Below, one piece after another: positions 1 to 9,066 of a stretch of DNA of 25,151 bases. Source of the stretch: Trichosporon coremiiforme (lineage: Eukaryota; Basidiomycota; Tremellomycetes; Trichosporonales; Trichosporonaceae). The stretch lies in assembly GCA_039545355.1 (NCBI GenBank), contig BCJJ01000091.1, positions 1 to 25,151 of the forward strand, written 5' to 3'. The notes under the pieces were generated by a model. The model was not told where the DNA came from. It made no database searches and saw only the letters and a program-made list of their open reading frames with translations. Positions within the stretch are counted from its first letter, which is position 1. Every line of letters begins with the position of its first letter. The position numbers and the translations under genes are program-made.

Positions 1-224
1 CCGTTGATGTCCTTGCCGCTGACCGAGGTCGAGGAAGCCGAGCTCACGTCCGAGTCGGCGGACGAGTTGCGCTTGACGGGCTCCGGCTTCGGCGCCGGGG
101 GTTTGGCCGCCTGCGCGAGGTTGTTGATGATGCCCGCGACCGTCGCGGAGCGCGACGGCTTCAGCGGGTCAGAGTGGCCGTTCGGGTGGTAGACGCCATT
201 GCTGGAATGGCCGGGGGCAGGCAT
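1..224 (-). CDS. Unrecognised protein, N-terminal part only (cut by the left window edge)
   Basis: An open frame on the minus strand starts with ATG at 224-222 in a good context (CAAAATGCC) and stays open to the first base of the window, giving 74 codons and two spare bases. The visible N-terminus is low-complexity and probably disordered: it begins MPAPGHSSNGVYHPNG, has a short helical-looking stretch (TVAGIINNLAQAA at about residues 28-40), then a P/K-rich segment and a Ser/Asp-rich tail (SSADSDVSSASSTSVSG). Codon use is C/G-ending like the other genes here. No domain is visible, so no function is given. A downstream intron or the remaining exons lie outside the window. The alternative, a fortuitous open frame in GC-rich DNA, is possible but less likely given the start context and codon bias. 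Confidence 0.6.
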   Translation of the reverse strand, partial: MPAPGHSSNGVYHPNGHSDPLKPSRSATVAGIINNLAQAAKPPAPKPEPVKRNSSADSDVSSASSTSVSGKDIN

Positions 225-1201
225 TTTGATGAGTTGAGTGAAAGTTCAAGTTTCGTCAGTGTCTACTGCGAGCGCTTATGAATGTCACGCAGCCGACGGC
301 GGCGCCGCGAGGGCCGCCAGAAATATCAAAAGATCATGGTAACGTGCTCTCCCTGGTGCTCCACGCTGGTGTGCTCAGTTCAGCCCAAGATGTGATCGAA
401 GGGCCACGGTACCGGATGAGAAACTCCGAGCAAGGGTTGACAATGACTGTACGCAGACTCCATGACAGGGTCACTTGTGAGACAAGCGAGGTCGCTGACG
501 CGCTAGACGAGCGCGGCGAGGGGGAGCAAGGCGGCGCCGAGTGGACGGGGGAGTATGTACAACGATGAGATGGGATTGCAACACCGAGCATGCAAGTGAC
601 GAGCGCGAGTGACACGAGCCAATCAGATGGTAGCGTCAGCACGCCATGCCCAGCTGAAAACACGCGCCCGCGCAGAGATATCAAAACTATCAGTCCCACG
701 TGGCCGATTGTCCCTGGACAAGCTTTATCTCGGTGAACAGTGGTCTAGCGGGCTCTGCTCCGTGCGCCGCCGCTGCAAAAGAGACTAACCCGCCTCCTTT
801 CGGGCTCAGCGACCAAGAAAGACCGCGAGAGACATTGCAAGCCCCCTGATCGGATCGTAGCGATGGTTTACGTACATGGGGAAATGCCATGGACCTGCCG
901 ATGGGCCAATGGGCCATGGCCGACGATGCCGATGGGTCTGGTCGGGGGTGCCATGGCCGTTGTCCGGGAACTCATGGCCGATTGGTTACTGACGGTTACT
1001 ACCAGTCACGACTTAACTTTGGGTGCGGAGCAGCATTCATCATTCAGTTAGACTTTGCAATCTCCAACTTTTTTTGAGATCCTCCGCCTGAAACTGAAGG
1101 CCACTATGCCTCGTTGAGTTCTAGAAGCGTGGCGCTATAAGACGGGCGCCGAGGGACCTTGGTACCTCGGCTTATCCTGCTCCAGAGATATCGACGCGAC
1201 C
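225..1201. other. Intergenic region between the left-edge gene and the UNC93-like gene
   Basis: This 977-bp stretch separates two divergently transcribed genes and must carry both promoters. Several frames of 60-120 codons are open, but none has a recognisable domain or the C-ending codon bias of the real genes. The right third holds a cluster of CCATGG/CATGGCCG motifs (887-980), a CCAAT box at 906-910, an inverted CCAAT (ATTGG) at 981-985, and a TATA element at 1136-1141. I see no RNA gene or mobile element in it. Confidence 0.55.
1136..1141 (+). promoter_or_regulatory. TATA element of the UNC93-like gene
   Basis: TATAAG lies 66 nt upstream of the ATG at 1202. Similar TATA-type elements sit 65-76 nt before the ATG of the hydratase, oxidoreductase and Pho81-like genes in this window, which supports reading it as a core promoter element. 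Confidence 0.5.
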
Positions 1202-2951
1202 ATGTCTGGAAACACATCAAGTACGGGCTCAGAAGCCGACTTTGAGAAGAATGGCGCCGTCCAGGTGTCCGCCCAGCCTCTCGATGTGCCGGTGAAGGAC
1301 CTGGCGCACAAGAAGTACTCGCTCAAGGCGCTGTGGCACTGGCTCGGTGACCGCGACATCCACATCTGGATCATGTCCCTCGGTGAGTGGCTTGAGGCGT
1401 TCAGGTGCAGTGGCAGCACTCGCCTCAAAACTCGGCAAAACCGAGCCGTACTGACTTGCAGGCTTCACGCTGCTCTTCACGTCGTACCCCATCCAAGGTG
1501 TGCAGACGATTCGTTTTCCAGACACGGGTGCCTACATTCTTATCGTATTGTACAGCGCCTACTTTGTGACGTCCATGTGGGCGACGTTCTTCCTGTCATG
1601 GTGGGGTCTCGAGTTCTGTCTCATCTGGGGTCCTATCAGTTACGGTACTTGGATCGCGTGCATGTTTGCGAACAACAACGCCGCGAACCTTGTCGGTGCT
1701 GCGTTCTTCGGCTGGGGCGCGGGTATCCTGTGGCCCGCTGCCGGTCAGCTGATCGCGGCATGCAGCACGCCGCATAACCGTGCTTCCAACGCCGGTATCT
1801 ACCAGTGCGCGTTCCACCTCGGTGTCTTTGCCGGCGGTCTCATTCTCGGAGGTGTCCAGAAGGGTCTCCCCAACTGGAACCACCAGTATGCCGTCTTCCT
1901 TGGTCTCTGTGGCACAAGTGTCATCTGCTTCTTCATCCACGCCATCAGCTTCCGTCGCCGGTTCCGCGGACACAAGACTGCCGCCCAGGCAGCGCACGTC
2001 GAGCAGCAGGCCGATGTCGAGCTGCACCGTGTCAAGCTCGACGACGGCACGGTCGAGTACCGCCGTGTCGAGAGGGCGGACCTGAAGAACGAGAATGCCG
2101 TCGTGCAGGACCTCGCCCTCAGTGGTGGATCGGGAAGCACCGGCTCCAAACTCGCCGCTTGGAAGGCGAATTTCTGGAACCCCGTCAAAATGCTCTGGCA
2201 CCCGGTTTTCGGACCTCTCGGCCCCTCCATCTTCGTGACCGGTGGTATGACGCAGGGCTGGTTCAACGCCTCCTTCAACAAGATCGTCAACAAGGTCGGC
2301 GGTGACTGGAACGGATGGATCTATGCCATCTCTGAGTCCTGGGCGCTCGTGGCCGCCATCCTCTTCGGCATCTTCTACGACCGCCTGCGTACCCGCTACG
2401 TCGCCTCCAAGTTCCGCTGGATCATGTACATCTACATTGGTGCCTACTACTGCCTCTGTGGCCTCGCGCTCGCCGCATACTACATGGGCGAGAAGGGCGT
2501 GGGCAGCGAGCCAGGCATGACCAAGCCGAGCCACTACAAGGCTGTTCTGTCGTTCGCCGGCGCGTTCTACAACATCCAGCTCCTCGCGCTCGAGGTCTCG
2601 ATCCTGACGTACCTCTCGACCTTCCTCACGTACAACGCCGACGTCGCGTTTTCGTCCAAGATCGGCTGCGAGGCGGGCGGATACCTCCTCGTCTTCGGTC
2701 TCGTCAACGTCCTCAACCCCAAGTGGATGATTGTCCTGCTCTTCTGCTGCGGTCCCCCCGCGCACATCGTGTACCTCATCTGGTGGCACGCGCCCGACCG
2801 CCCCGTTGCCGACATTCTCGAGAGTGCCAACTCGTCCCAGACCGCGATCGCGAGCCCGGTCGCCGAGAGCGTGGACGAGAAGATCGTCGAGTCCCCGGCC
2901 CAGTCGCCGTCGCAGCCGGCGCAGGCCACCGTCCCCGTTGTAAGCAAGTAG
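1202..2951 (+). CDS. UNC93-like major-facilitator-type membrane transporter
   Basis: Two exons, 1202-1382 and 1462-2951, give 556 residues. The intron (79 nt) has donor GTGAGT, branch site CTGAC and acceptor TTGCAG, and joins ...HIWIMSLG to FTLLFTSYPIQG in frame. The protein has a soluble N-terminus of about 50 residues and then 11-12 hydrophobic segments in two groups, separated by a charged cytosolic-looking loop (from the RRRFRGHK sequence through VEYRRVERADLKNE). The GWGAGILWPAAGQL segment followed by a helix with FHLGVFAGGLILGG resembles the signature half of fungal UNC93-like/DUF895 proteins of the major facilitator superfamily. The C-terminal tail is Ser/Pro/Ala-rich. UNC93-like fungal proteins are putative transporters of unknown substrate. 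It is convergent with the oxidoreductase gene, with only 92 nt between the stops. Another MFS subfamily is the main alternative. Confidence 0.72.
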
Positions 2952-3043
2952 AGTTGTAGAAGTTCGGTTAGAGCTTTAGTAACGGTCAGTGATGGAGTAT
3001 GATACACTAGGATACATATCGGTTTTACTGTTACGATGAGCAA

Positions 3044-3955
3044 CTACTCGTAGAACACGAGGCAGCGGACCTCGATCGACTGCCGCGGCTTGGCGTCCTT
3101 GGGCGTGTTCGGGTCGTCGAAGGCGGTGTGCGGCGTGAAGCCCGCGAGGTCGCTGGGGCCGCCGTTCTCGGCGCTCTCGCTGTCAAAGCACTTGAGGAGC
3201 ATGATCTCGTCCGGGCGCATGTCTTTGACATAGTAGAAGCGGTGTTTCGGGTTCGGGAGAACGGAGTAAGTCTCTCCGCCGACCTTGTAACCCTCGGTCG
3301 ACTGCAGCGTCTGCGAGTCAGGCAGCTTCTCCTTGCCGCGGTCGTCGTCGTCGCCGTCATTGCGCTCGGGGTAGAGGAGGTTCACGGGCGTCAGGTCCGC
3401 CTTGGAAGCCGATCGCCAGTCGATGACACCGAGGGGATGGTCGGACGCCTCGTGTCCGAGCGGTCGCCAGACATTGATCAGCTGGAAGCGCTTCTTGAGG
3501 AGGTCCTCGGCGTCGTCTCCCAGGTGCCTGCGGACACGGGCGGCAGCGGCACCAGGCGTCTGGTCGACATGGACGAACGCGACGGGCTGGCGCGCTGCAT
3601 TCGGGTCGCGCACGCGGATCGTGTGGTCGAAGATGTAGACGCGCTTGACCTTGTCGCCGTCCTTCAGGTTTTTGCGGAGCGCCTCCTTGACCTCGTCGTA
3701 GTAAGCTCCGCGCACTGCGGGTCCGTCGGAGAGGACGTCTTCGGCCGGCACGGCCGACGGAGAGGTGTAGAACGCGAAACCTGTCCGGTCCACGTCCTTG
3801 AAGTCGGCAGCGTCGTCGCGGGCATTGTACACTGGCTTCTCGACCGTTACCTCGCCGTAGGAGCGGCCGGGGCCGTCGACCTTGGACCACGGCTTTGTGT
3901 CCTTGATGGACGCGGGGTCGATGTACTGGAAACTGGCGTGGGTGGAGGCGGTCAT
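3044..3955 (-). CDS. CmcJ/NvfI/AsaB-family oxidoreductase (hydroxylase/desaturase-like)
   Basis: Uninterrupted ORF; from the ATG at 3955 it encodes 303 residues. Family hallmarks in order are a central HVDQTPGAAAARVRRHL (a possible metal-binding H-x-D), then RFQLINVWRPLGH and PLGVIDWRS, a HRFYYVKDMRPDEIMLLKCFDS segment, PHTAFDDP, and a C-terminal RQSIEVRCLVFYE. This pattern is that of the fungal family holding gibberellin GA4 desaturase, AsaB and 7-alpha-cephem methoxylase-like (CmcJ) proteins, which modify secondary metabolites or hormones by oxidation; the substrate here is unknown. Start choice: the ATG at 3955 follows a leader rich in CACCACAACAAC and lies 76 nt after a TATAAAA box. The frame is also open upstream to further ATGs (4045, 4090 and 4174); from 4045 it would add a mitochondrial-presequence-like 30-residue extension. 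It shares a 426-bp divergent promoter region with the carboxylase gene. Confidence 0.85.
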   Translation of the reverse strand: MTASTHASFQYIDPASIKDTKPWSKVDGPGRSYGEVTVEKPVYNARDDAADFKDVDRTGFAFYTSPSAVPAEDVLSDGPAVRGAYYDEVKEALRKNLKDGDKVKRVYIFDHTIRVRDPNAARQPVAFVHVDQTPGAAAARVRRHLGDDAEDLLKKRFQLINVWRPLGHEASDHPLGVIDWRSASKADLTPVNLLYPERNDGDDDDRGKEKLPDSQTLQSTEGYKVGGETYSVLPNPKHRFYYVKDMRPDEIMLLKCFDSESAENGGPSDLAGFTPHTAFDDPNTPKDAKPRQSIEVRCLVFYE

Positions 3956-4024
3956 TGTTGTTGTGGTGAAGAGGCGGGGAGTTCTGATTGGTGCTGGTGT
4001 CCGAGATAAGATGGGCTGGGCGAG

Positions 4025-4031
4025 TTTTATA
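4025..4031 (-). promoter_or_regulatory. TATA box of the CmcJ-like oxidoreductase gene
   Basis: TATAAAA on the minus strand, 76 nt before the chosen ATG at 3955. It lies inside the codons of the possible upstream N-terminal extension, so transcripts driven by it should exclude that extension. Confidence 0.55.
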
Positions 4032-4316
4032 GCTCTGCTGAGCATGGAGATGTGGAGAAGTGTTCGGAAGAGAGATGAGAATGGCGTCATGTGCTGACTA
4101 CGATGCTGACCAACGCGGCCAACGGAGGTCCAACATTCTGAGTAATCGAGGCACGGCGCATGTGAGCGCGCCACAACGTGTTTCTCACGCGGCTATCGCG
4201 CGGGGTCTATCTCGGCGACCTCCGCCGGTCACCTCCGATCACTGCCCCGCCTTTGCCCATCCTCGGGAGTGAGGGTAACCGAACACCGTCGAGCTCACGA
4301 GCTCGTCTCCACATTT

Positions 4317-4331
4317 ATGACGTTCCCCTGA
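4317..4331 (+). promoter_or_regulatory. Candidate upstream ORF (4 codons) before the carboxylase
   Basis: ATG ACG TTC CCC TGA, out of frame with the main ORF and ending 50 nt before its ATG at 4382. If the transcript starts upstream of 4317 it could dampen translation of the main ORF. The transcription start is unknown, so its presence in the mRNA is not shown. Confidence 0.3.
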
Positions 4332-4381
4332 CGACCTCGAGACAAGGCTCACCCACAACACCAAGAACACCGAAGACGATT

Positions 4382-7300
4382 ATGAGCTGCGTGCGCGTCC
4401 CCGAGTTCTCCACTCGGCAGCGGCCCCTGCGCATCCTCGTCGCCAATCGTGGCGAGATCGCCGTCCGTATTCAGGCTTCCATCGGACTGCTGGGCCATGT
4501 CGCGCTCGGCATTCACACCGCGTCCGAGGGAGCCAACGCACCGCATGTCTTGAACCTCCCGCCCGAGCAGCGCCTGCTGATCCCTGGGCAGGGCGCGTCC
4601 GCCTACCTCGATGTCGACAGTCTGATCCGCATCGCGAAGGACGCCAAGGCTGACGCCGTCATCCCAGGCTACGGCTTCTTAAGCGAGTCACCTGTCTTCG
4701 CGAAGGCAGTGCAGGACGCGGGCATGACGTGGATTGGCCCGCGGGCCGAGACTCTGACGCTCTTCGGCGACAAGCACACGAGCAAGGAGTTTGCGCGCCG
4801 CGCCGGGGTCCCCGTCCTGCCGAGCACGAGTGCGGATGCCTCGCTGGACGAGATCCGCGAGTTTGGCTTGAAGCTGCCGAAGGGACAGGCTCTAATGCTG
4901 AAGGCGCTCGAGGGCGGTGGCGGGCGTGGGATTCGTATCGTGCGCGACCTCTCGGAACTCCAGAGCGCTTACGACGGATGCCGTCGCGAAGCTCGCGCCG
5001 CCTTCCCCTCCGACAGAGTGTTCGCGGAGCCTTTCCTCCCGCAAGCGCGGCACATCGAGGTCCAGGTCGTCGGCGATGGGACTGGTCTCGTCCGCGCGGT
5101 TGGAGAGAGGGAATGCTCCTTGCAACGCCGGAACCAGAAACTGATCGAGCTCTGTCCCTCCCCGACCCTCCGGGGACGAGGCGACCTGCGTGCGAGCATC
5201 ATCAGTTCCGCCCTCGCCCTCGCGGCGGAGGGCAAGCTACGCTCCCTGGCAACGATGGAGTTCCTCCTTCAAGGCGACGAGTACTACTTCCTCGAGTGTA
5301 ACCCGCGCCTCCAGGTCGAGCACACAGTGACGGAAGAAGCGTACGGCGTCGACCTGGTCGCGACGCAGATCCGCCTCGCCCAAGGCGTGCCTCTGCATGA
5401 GGCGTTGGGCGCGACTCCCGACCAAGCCCCAAGGGCTGCGCTGCAGCTGCGCATCAACGCGGAGAAGTTCCAGCCCGATGGAAGCGCGACAGGTACGACG
5501 GGCACCATCCGCTCCCTCTCGCTGCCCACTGGACCTGGCGTGCGTGTCGACACGGCGGCGCATGCGCCCATCCCTGGCGTCGGGAGCTATAAGCAGGGTA
5601 TGGAGTTTGACTCCCTCCTCGCCAAAATCATCCTCACTGGTCGCAACTATGAGGACACGATCACGCGTGCACGTGCTGCCCTCGACCGGCTGCGGATCAC
5701 TGGCGTCGCTACGAATCGCGCACTCCTGCTCGCGCTCTGTGAGGACCCGCACGTCGCCAAGAACGAGGGGGTGCACACGCGTTACGTTGAGGAGAACGCG
5801 GGTCCTCTGTACGAGGTCGCGACCAAGATTGACGAGGAGCGGGCGGCGCAGGAGGCCGCCGACGGGCCGCAGGAGGAGGAGGCGAGCCGGTCGTCGAACC
5901 TGCCCCCTGCCGGGCCAGGGGAGGCGTACGTACAGACGCATCTCCCAGGTCGCGTCGTCAGTGTCGCGGTGAAGGAGGGCCAGGAGATCCGGAAGGGCGA
6001 GGAAGTCCTAATCGTCGAGAGCATGAAGATGGAGCACACGGTGCGTGCCGCCGCTTCAGGTAAGGTGGTCAAGGTCCTCGCCAAGCCCGGCGACAACTTT
6101 GAGGAGGGCGACGCGGTCGCGCTCCTGTCCACTTCCGAGGGATCGGACGATAGTCAGGCAGTGGAGGAGGAGAAGGTGGACCTAGATTCGAAGCCTGCTG
6201 CGCTACAGGAACTGGACGAAGTGCGCGCACAGCTGCAAGACAACCACCCGATCCGCGCCAAGGCGACTCAGCGCCGCCGCGATCGCAAGTACCGCACTGC
6301 CCGGGAGAATCTCGCCGATCTCGTCGACGCAGGTACGTTTGTCGAGTATGGCGACCTCGCGCTCGCAGCGCAGCGTACGCGCCTGAGCGGCAACAACCTG
6401 CTCGCGACAAGGAACGACGGCGTCATCGTCGGCTGGGCCAAGGTACAGGGCCAGCGCACGGCAGTGGTCATGTACGACTATGGCGTACTGGCCGGCACGC
6501 AGGGATACTTCCACCACAAGAAACTAGACCGCATCTTCCACTCTGTGCTCGAGAACCCCGCCCCGCTCGTTCTGTACGCTGAGGGCGGTGGCGGTCGACC
6601 CGGAGACGTGGACACGTTCCATACCAAGGTCGCAGGCCTCAATGGGCCGAGCTTTGTGCTCCTCGCGCGCATCAACTTCCGCGGCATTCCGACTATCGGC
6701 GTCGCGAACGGCAACCTCTTTGCGGGCAATGCCGCCTTGCTCGGCACGTGCGACTTCATCATCGCGACTGAGAACCCGGGCACGAGTGTCGGCATGGGCG
6801 GCCCGGCGATGATCGAGGGTGGCGGCCTCGGCGTCGTCAAGCCCGAGGACGTTGGCCCCATCCGGTCCGCACACCTTAAGAACGGCAACGTCGACGTGAC
6901 TGTCTGGGACGAGGCGGCGGCCACGGAAGCGACCAAGACGCTCGTGGGCTTCTTCCACCCGCACGCCCCCGGACCTTGGAGCAAGGACGCGCGCCTGTTC
7001 CGCCACGCGATTCCGACAGACCGCAAGCGCGCATACAGCATGCACCGGATCCTGGATCTTATCACGGACGACGACACGCCCTTCTACGAGATTGGTCCAC
7101 ACTGGGGCAATTCGCTCATCACGGGTTTCCTGCGCGTGAAGGGGCTGACGCTCGGCGTTGTTGCATCGAACGTTCTCTCCCCCCTCGGCGGAGCCATCGA
7201 TGCCGACTCGGCGCGCAAGGCGTCTCGCTTCCTGCGCATTCTGACCAAGACTCGCGCATGCCATCTTCTCGCCATCTGCGACACGCCCGGCTTCATGGTC

Positions 7301-7750
7301 GGTCCTAAGGCTGAGCCTGAGGGCGGACTGAGGGCTTTCGCAGAGTACTTTGCCGCCGGCGCCGGGTTCGTTGACACCGGCGGCCGCATGTTCGGTCTGA
7401 CTGTGCGCAAGGCGTATGGCCTGGGTGCGCAGGCTCTGCTCGGCGGTAGCACCTCCATTCCGTTCAGCAGCGTTGCATGGCCCACGGGCGAGTTCGCAGG
7501 TATGGGCGTCGAGGGTGCCATCAAGCTCGGCATGAAGAAGGAGCTGGACGCCATCCCCGACCTCGAGCAGAGGGCCAAGGCCGAACAGCAGTTCATCGAC
7601 GACATGTACGCGCGCGGACGTGCTATCAACATGGCTCAGGCGACGGAGATTGACTCGGTCATCGACCCGGCGGAGACGAGGGACTGGCTGGAGCGCTGTC
7701 TCGAGAGCGTAGAGCCGCGGAAGGGCTTCAAGGGTGTTTCCCGATTGTAG
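4382..7750 (+). CDS. Single-chain biotin-dependent acyl-CoA carboxylase (BC-BCCP-CT), predicted peroxisomal
   Basis: Intronless ORF of 1122 residues from the ATG at 4382. Order: biotin carboxylase (about residues 15-470) with LRILVANRGEIAVRI, the ATP-grasp Gly-rich loop LEGGGGRGIRIV, HIEVQVVGD, ERECSLQRRNQKLIE and LECNPRLQVEHTVTEE; a biotinyl domain (about 515-585) with VESMKMEHT, biotinyl lysine K549; then N- and C-terminal carboxyltransferase halves (about 609-1110), with AGTQGYFHHKKLDRI, NLFAGNAALLGTCDFI and ICDTPGFMVG. It should carboxylate an acyl-CoA with ATP and bicarbonate. The architecture and size match the single-chain long-chain acyl-CoA carboxylase known from mycobacteria, not the roughly 2200-residue eukaryotic acetyl-CoA carboxylase. 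The BC-BCCP linker is only about 55 residues, leaving little room for the BT domain of propionyl-CoA carboxylase alpha. The C-terminus -GVSRL is a type 1 peroxisomal signal. The frame is open back to 4178, but those extra 68 residues look like leader, not protein. Substrate is unknown. Confidence 0.92.
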   Translation: MSCVRVPEFSTRQRPLRILVANRGEIAVRIQASIGLLGHVALGIHTASEGANAPHVLNLPPEQRLLIPGQGASAYLDVDSLIRIAKDAKADAVIPGYGFLSESPVFAKAVQDAGMTWIGPRAETLTLFGDKHTSKEFARRAGVPVLPSTSADASLDEIREFGLKLPKGQALMLKALEGGGGRGIRIVRDLSELQSAYDGCRREARAAFPSDRVFAEPFLPQARHIEVQVVGDGTGLVRAVGERECSLQRRNQKLIELCPSPTLRGRGDLRASIISSALALAAEGKLRSLATMEFLLQGDEYYFLECNPRLQVEHTVTEEAYGVDLVATQIRLAQGVPLHEALGATPDQAPRAALQLRINAEKFQPDGSATGTTGTIRSLSLPTGPGVRVDTAAHAPIPGVGSYKQGMEFDSLLAKIILTGRNYEDTITRARAALDRLRITGVATNRALLLALCEDPHVAKNEGVHTRYVEENAGPLYEVATKIDEERAAQEAADGPQEEEASRSSNLPPAGPGEAYVQTHLPGRVVSVAVKEGQEIRKGEEVLIVESMKMEHTVRAAASGKVVKVLAKPGDNFEEGDAVALLSTSEGSDDSQAVEEEKVDLDSKPAALQELDEVRAQLQDNHPIRAKATQRRRDRKYRTARENLADLVDAGTFVEYGDLALAAQRTRLSGNNLLATRNDGVIVGWAKVQGQRTAVVMYDYGVLAGTQGYFHHKKLDRIFHSVLENPAPLVLYAEGGGGRPGDVDTFHTKVAGLNGPSFVLLARINFRGIPTIGVANGNLFAGNAALLGTCDFIIATENPGTSVGMGGPAMIEGGGLGVVKPEDVGPIRSAHLKNGNVDVTVWDEAAATEATKTLVGFFHPHAPGPWSKDARLFRHAIPTDRKRAYSMHRILDLITDDDTPFYEIGPHWGNSLITGFLRVKGLTLGVVASNVLSPLGGAIDADSARKASRFLRILTKTRACHLLAICDTPGFMVGPKAEPEGGLRAFAEYFAAGAGFVDTGGRMFGLTVRKAYGLGAQALLGGSTSIPFSSVAWPTGEFAGMGVEGAIKLGMKKELDAIPDLEQRAKAEQQFIDDMYARGRAINMAQATEIDSVIDPAETRDWLERCLESVEPRKGFKGVSRL

Positions 7751-8056
7751 ACGGCGTAGAAAGCGTATAGAGTGCACTAGCAGTACTTTGGCATGCAGTT
7801 GGTTTGAATGATGACACAAGACGTGGTGCGCAATAGCGTAACAAGCACCGAGAAGCGCGACATGCCGCCCACAGGAACGCTCTTGGCTGGCGGACATGGC
7901 CGACGCTGGGGGAGTTCCCCACCGGCCGTCGGCGTCCGGCGTCTCACCCCGGCTACTTTCCCCCCCGGATGCCCCGGATTCACAGATAGTCTATATATTC
8001 GTTGCAACCTCAGTCCTGCCCACCGCATCTCACCTAGCAACTACTCACTAGCAACC
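7751..8056. other. Intergenic region between the carboxylase and hydratase genes
   Basis: 306 bp holding the 3' end of the carboxylase transcript and the promoter of the hydratase gene, with a TATA element at 7992-7998. Nothing else recognised. Confidence 0.5.
7992..7998 (+). promoter_or_regulatory. TATA box of the hydratase-2 gene
   Basis: TATATAT lies 65 nt before the ATG at 8057. The downstream leader, rich in CACC and CTAGCAAC, ends in a good start context (CAACCATGTC). Confidence 0.55.
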
Positions 8057-9066
8057 ATGTCTGGACCCGGTGTCGGATTCGAGTACCCCCGCCAGCCCGT
8101 CTCGTGGCTCAAGCGCGACGTCCTCCTTTTCGCCAACTCGATCGGAGCCAAGGCCGACGAGCTCCAGTTCCTCTACGAGCTCCACCCCGACTTCAAGACC
8201 TTCCCCACTTACCCCATCATCCTTAGTGCGTATCTGCCGAACGCGCGGAGCAGCGTTGCACATTCGAGCGCTGTGCATGACGATGAGAGCTTTCGCTGAC
8301 CCCGCAAGCCTTCAAGGGAACGACCCAGGAGGTTCTCGACTTCTACAAGGGCCAGAAGTCGATTCAGATCCCTGATGTGCCCAAGTTTGACGCCAAGCGT
8401 GTGCTCGACGGCCAGCGCCACATCAAGTTCTTCAAGCCGATCCCCACGTCGTCTGAAGGCCGCAAGTTCGAGATCCGCACCAAGGTCGCCGGTGTGTGGG
8501 ACAAGGGAAAGCCCGGCTCCGTCGTCGACACGCAGACCGACCTCGTCGACGCCGAGACTGGCGACGTTTACTCCTCAATCCTCTCCTCCTCGTTCTACGT
8601 CGGCCAGGGCGGCTGGGGCGGCCCCAAGGGCCCCGCGAACCAGTCCTACCCCCCGCCGAAGGGTAAGGCTCCGGACGCGACGCTGGTGAACCAGACGACG
8701 AAGGAGACTGCGCTCCTCTACCGCCTGAACGGCGACTACAACCCGCTCCACGCGACCCCGGAGCCGGGGCAGAAGATGGGTTTCGGCGGCGAGATCATCC
8801 ACGGCCTCTACTCGTGGAACTCGACTTCGCACGACCTCCTCAAAGCCCTCGGCAACTCGGACCCCGCCAACATCAAGGAGTACCAGGCCCGCTTCGCCTC
8901 CCCCGTCAAGCCCGGAGACAAGCTCGTCACCTCGGTCTGGCGCACGGGCAATGTCGACAAGGACGGCTTCGAGGAGATCATCTTCGAGACCAAGGTCGAG
9001 GGCGGCAAGGTCGTTCTCTCCAACGGCCGCGCCCTCATCAAGACCGCCGCCCAAGCTAAGCTCTAA
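8057..9066 (+). CDS. Peroxisomal 2-enoyl-CoA hydratase 2 (MaoC-like dehydratase)
   Basis: Two exons, 8057-8225 and 8309-9066, encode 308 residues; the 83-nt intron has GTGCGT, branch CTGAC and acceptor GCAAG, and joins ...YPIIL to TFKGTTQEVL. The C-terminal half carries the hydratase-2 motif YRLNGDYNPLHATPE followed by GFGGEIIHGLYSW. D199 and H204 have the five-residue Asp/His spacing of the catalytic pair in eukaryotic hydratase 2 (the hydratase unit of peroxisomal multifunctional enzyme type 2). The N-terminal half is the usual degenerate hotdog fold of a double-hotdog hydratase. The protein ends -AQAKL, a canonical type 1 peroxisomal signal. Expected reaction: reversible hydration of trans-2-enoyl-CoA to (3R)-hydroxyacyl-CoA in peroxisomal beta-oxidation. 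Unlike Fox2 it is a stand-alone hydratase without the dehydrogenase domains. It follows the peroxisomal carboxylase in the same orientation. Confidence 0.9.

Larger units (their letters stand above)
3956..4381. other. Divergent intergenic region between the oxidoreductase and carboxylase genes
   Basis: These 426 bp carry both start regions. On the minus side is the TATA box at 4025-4031. On the plus side no TATA is visible, and a short upstream ORF (4317-4331) precedes the carboxylase ATG. No RNA gene or repeat was seen. Confidence 0.5.

Noticed and set aside
4178..4381. 68-codon N-terminal extension of the carboxylase
   Set aside because: The frame is open, but the composition is leader-like, it contains no targeting signal that fits the C-terminal PTS1, and homology to biotin carboxylases begins after the ATG at 4382.
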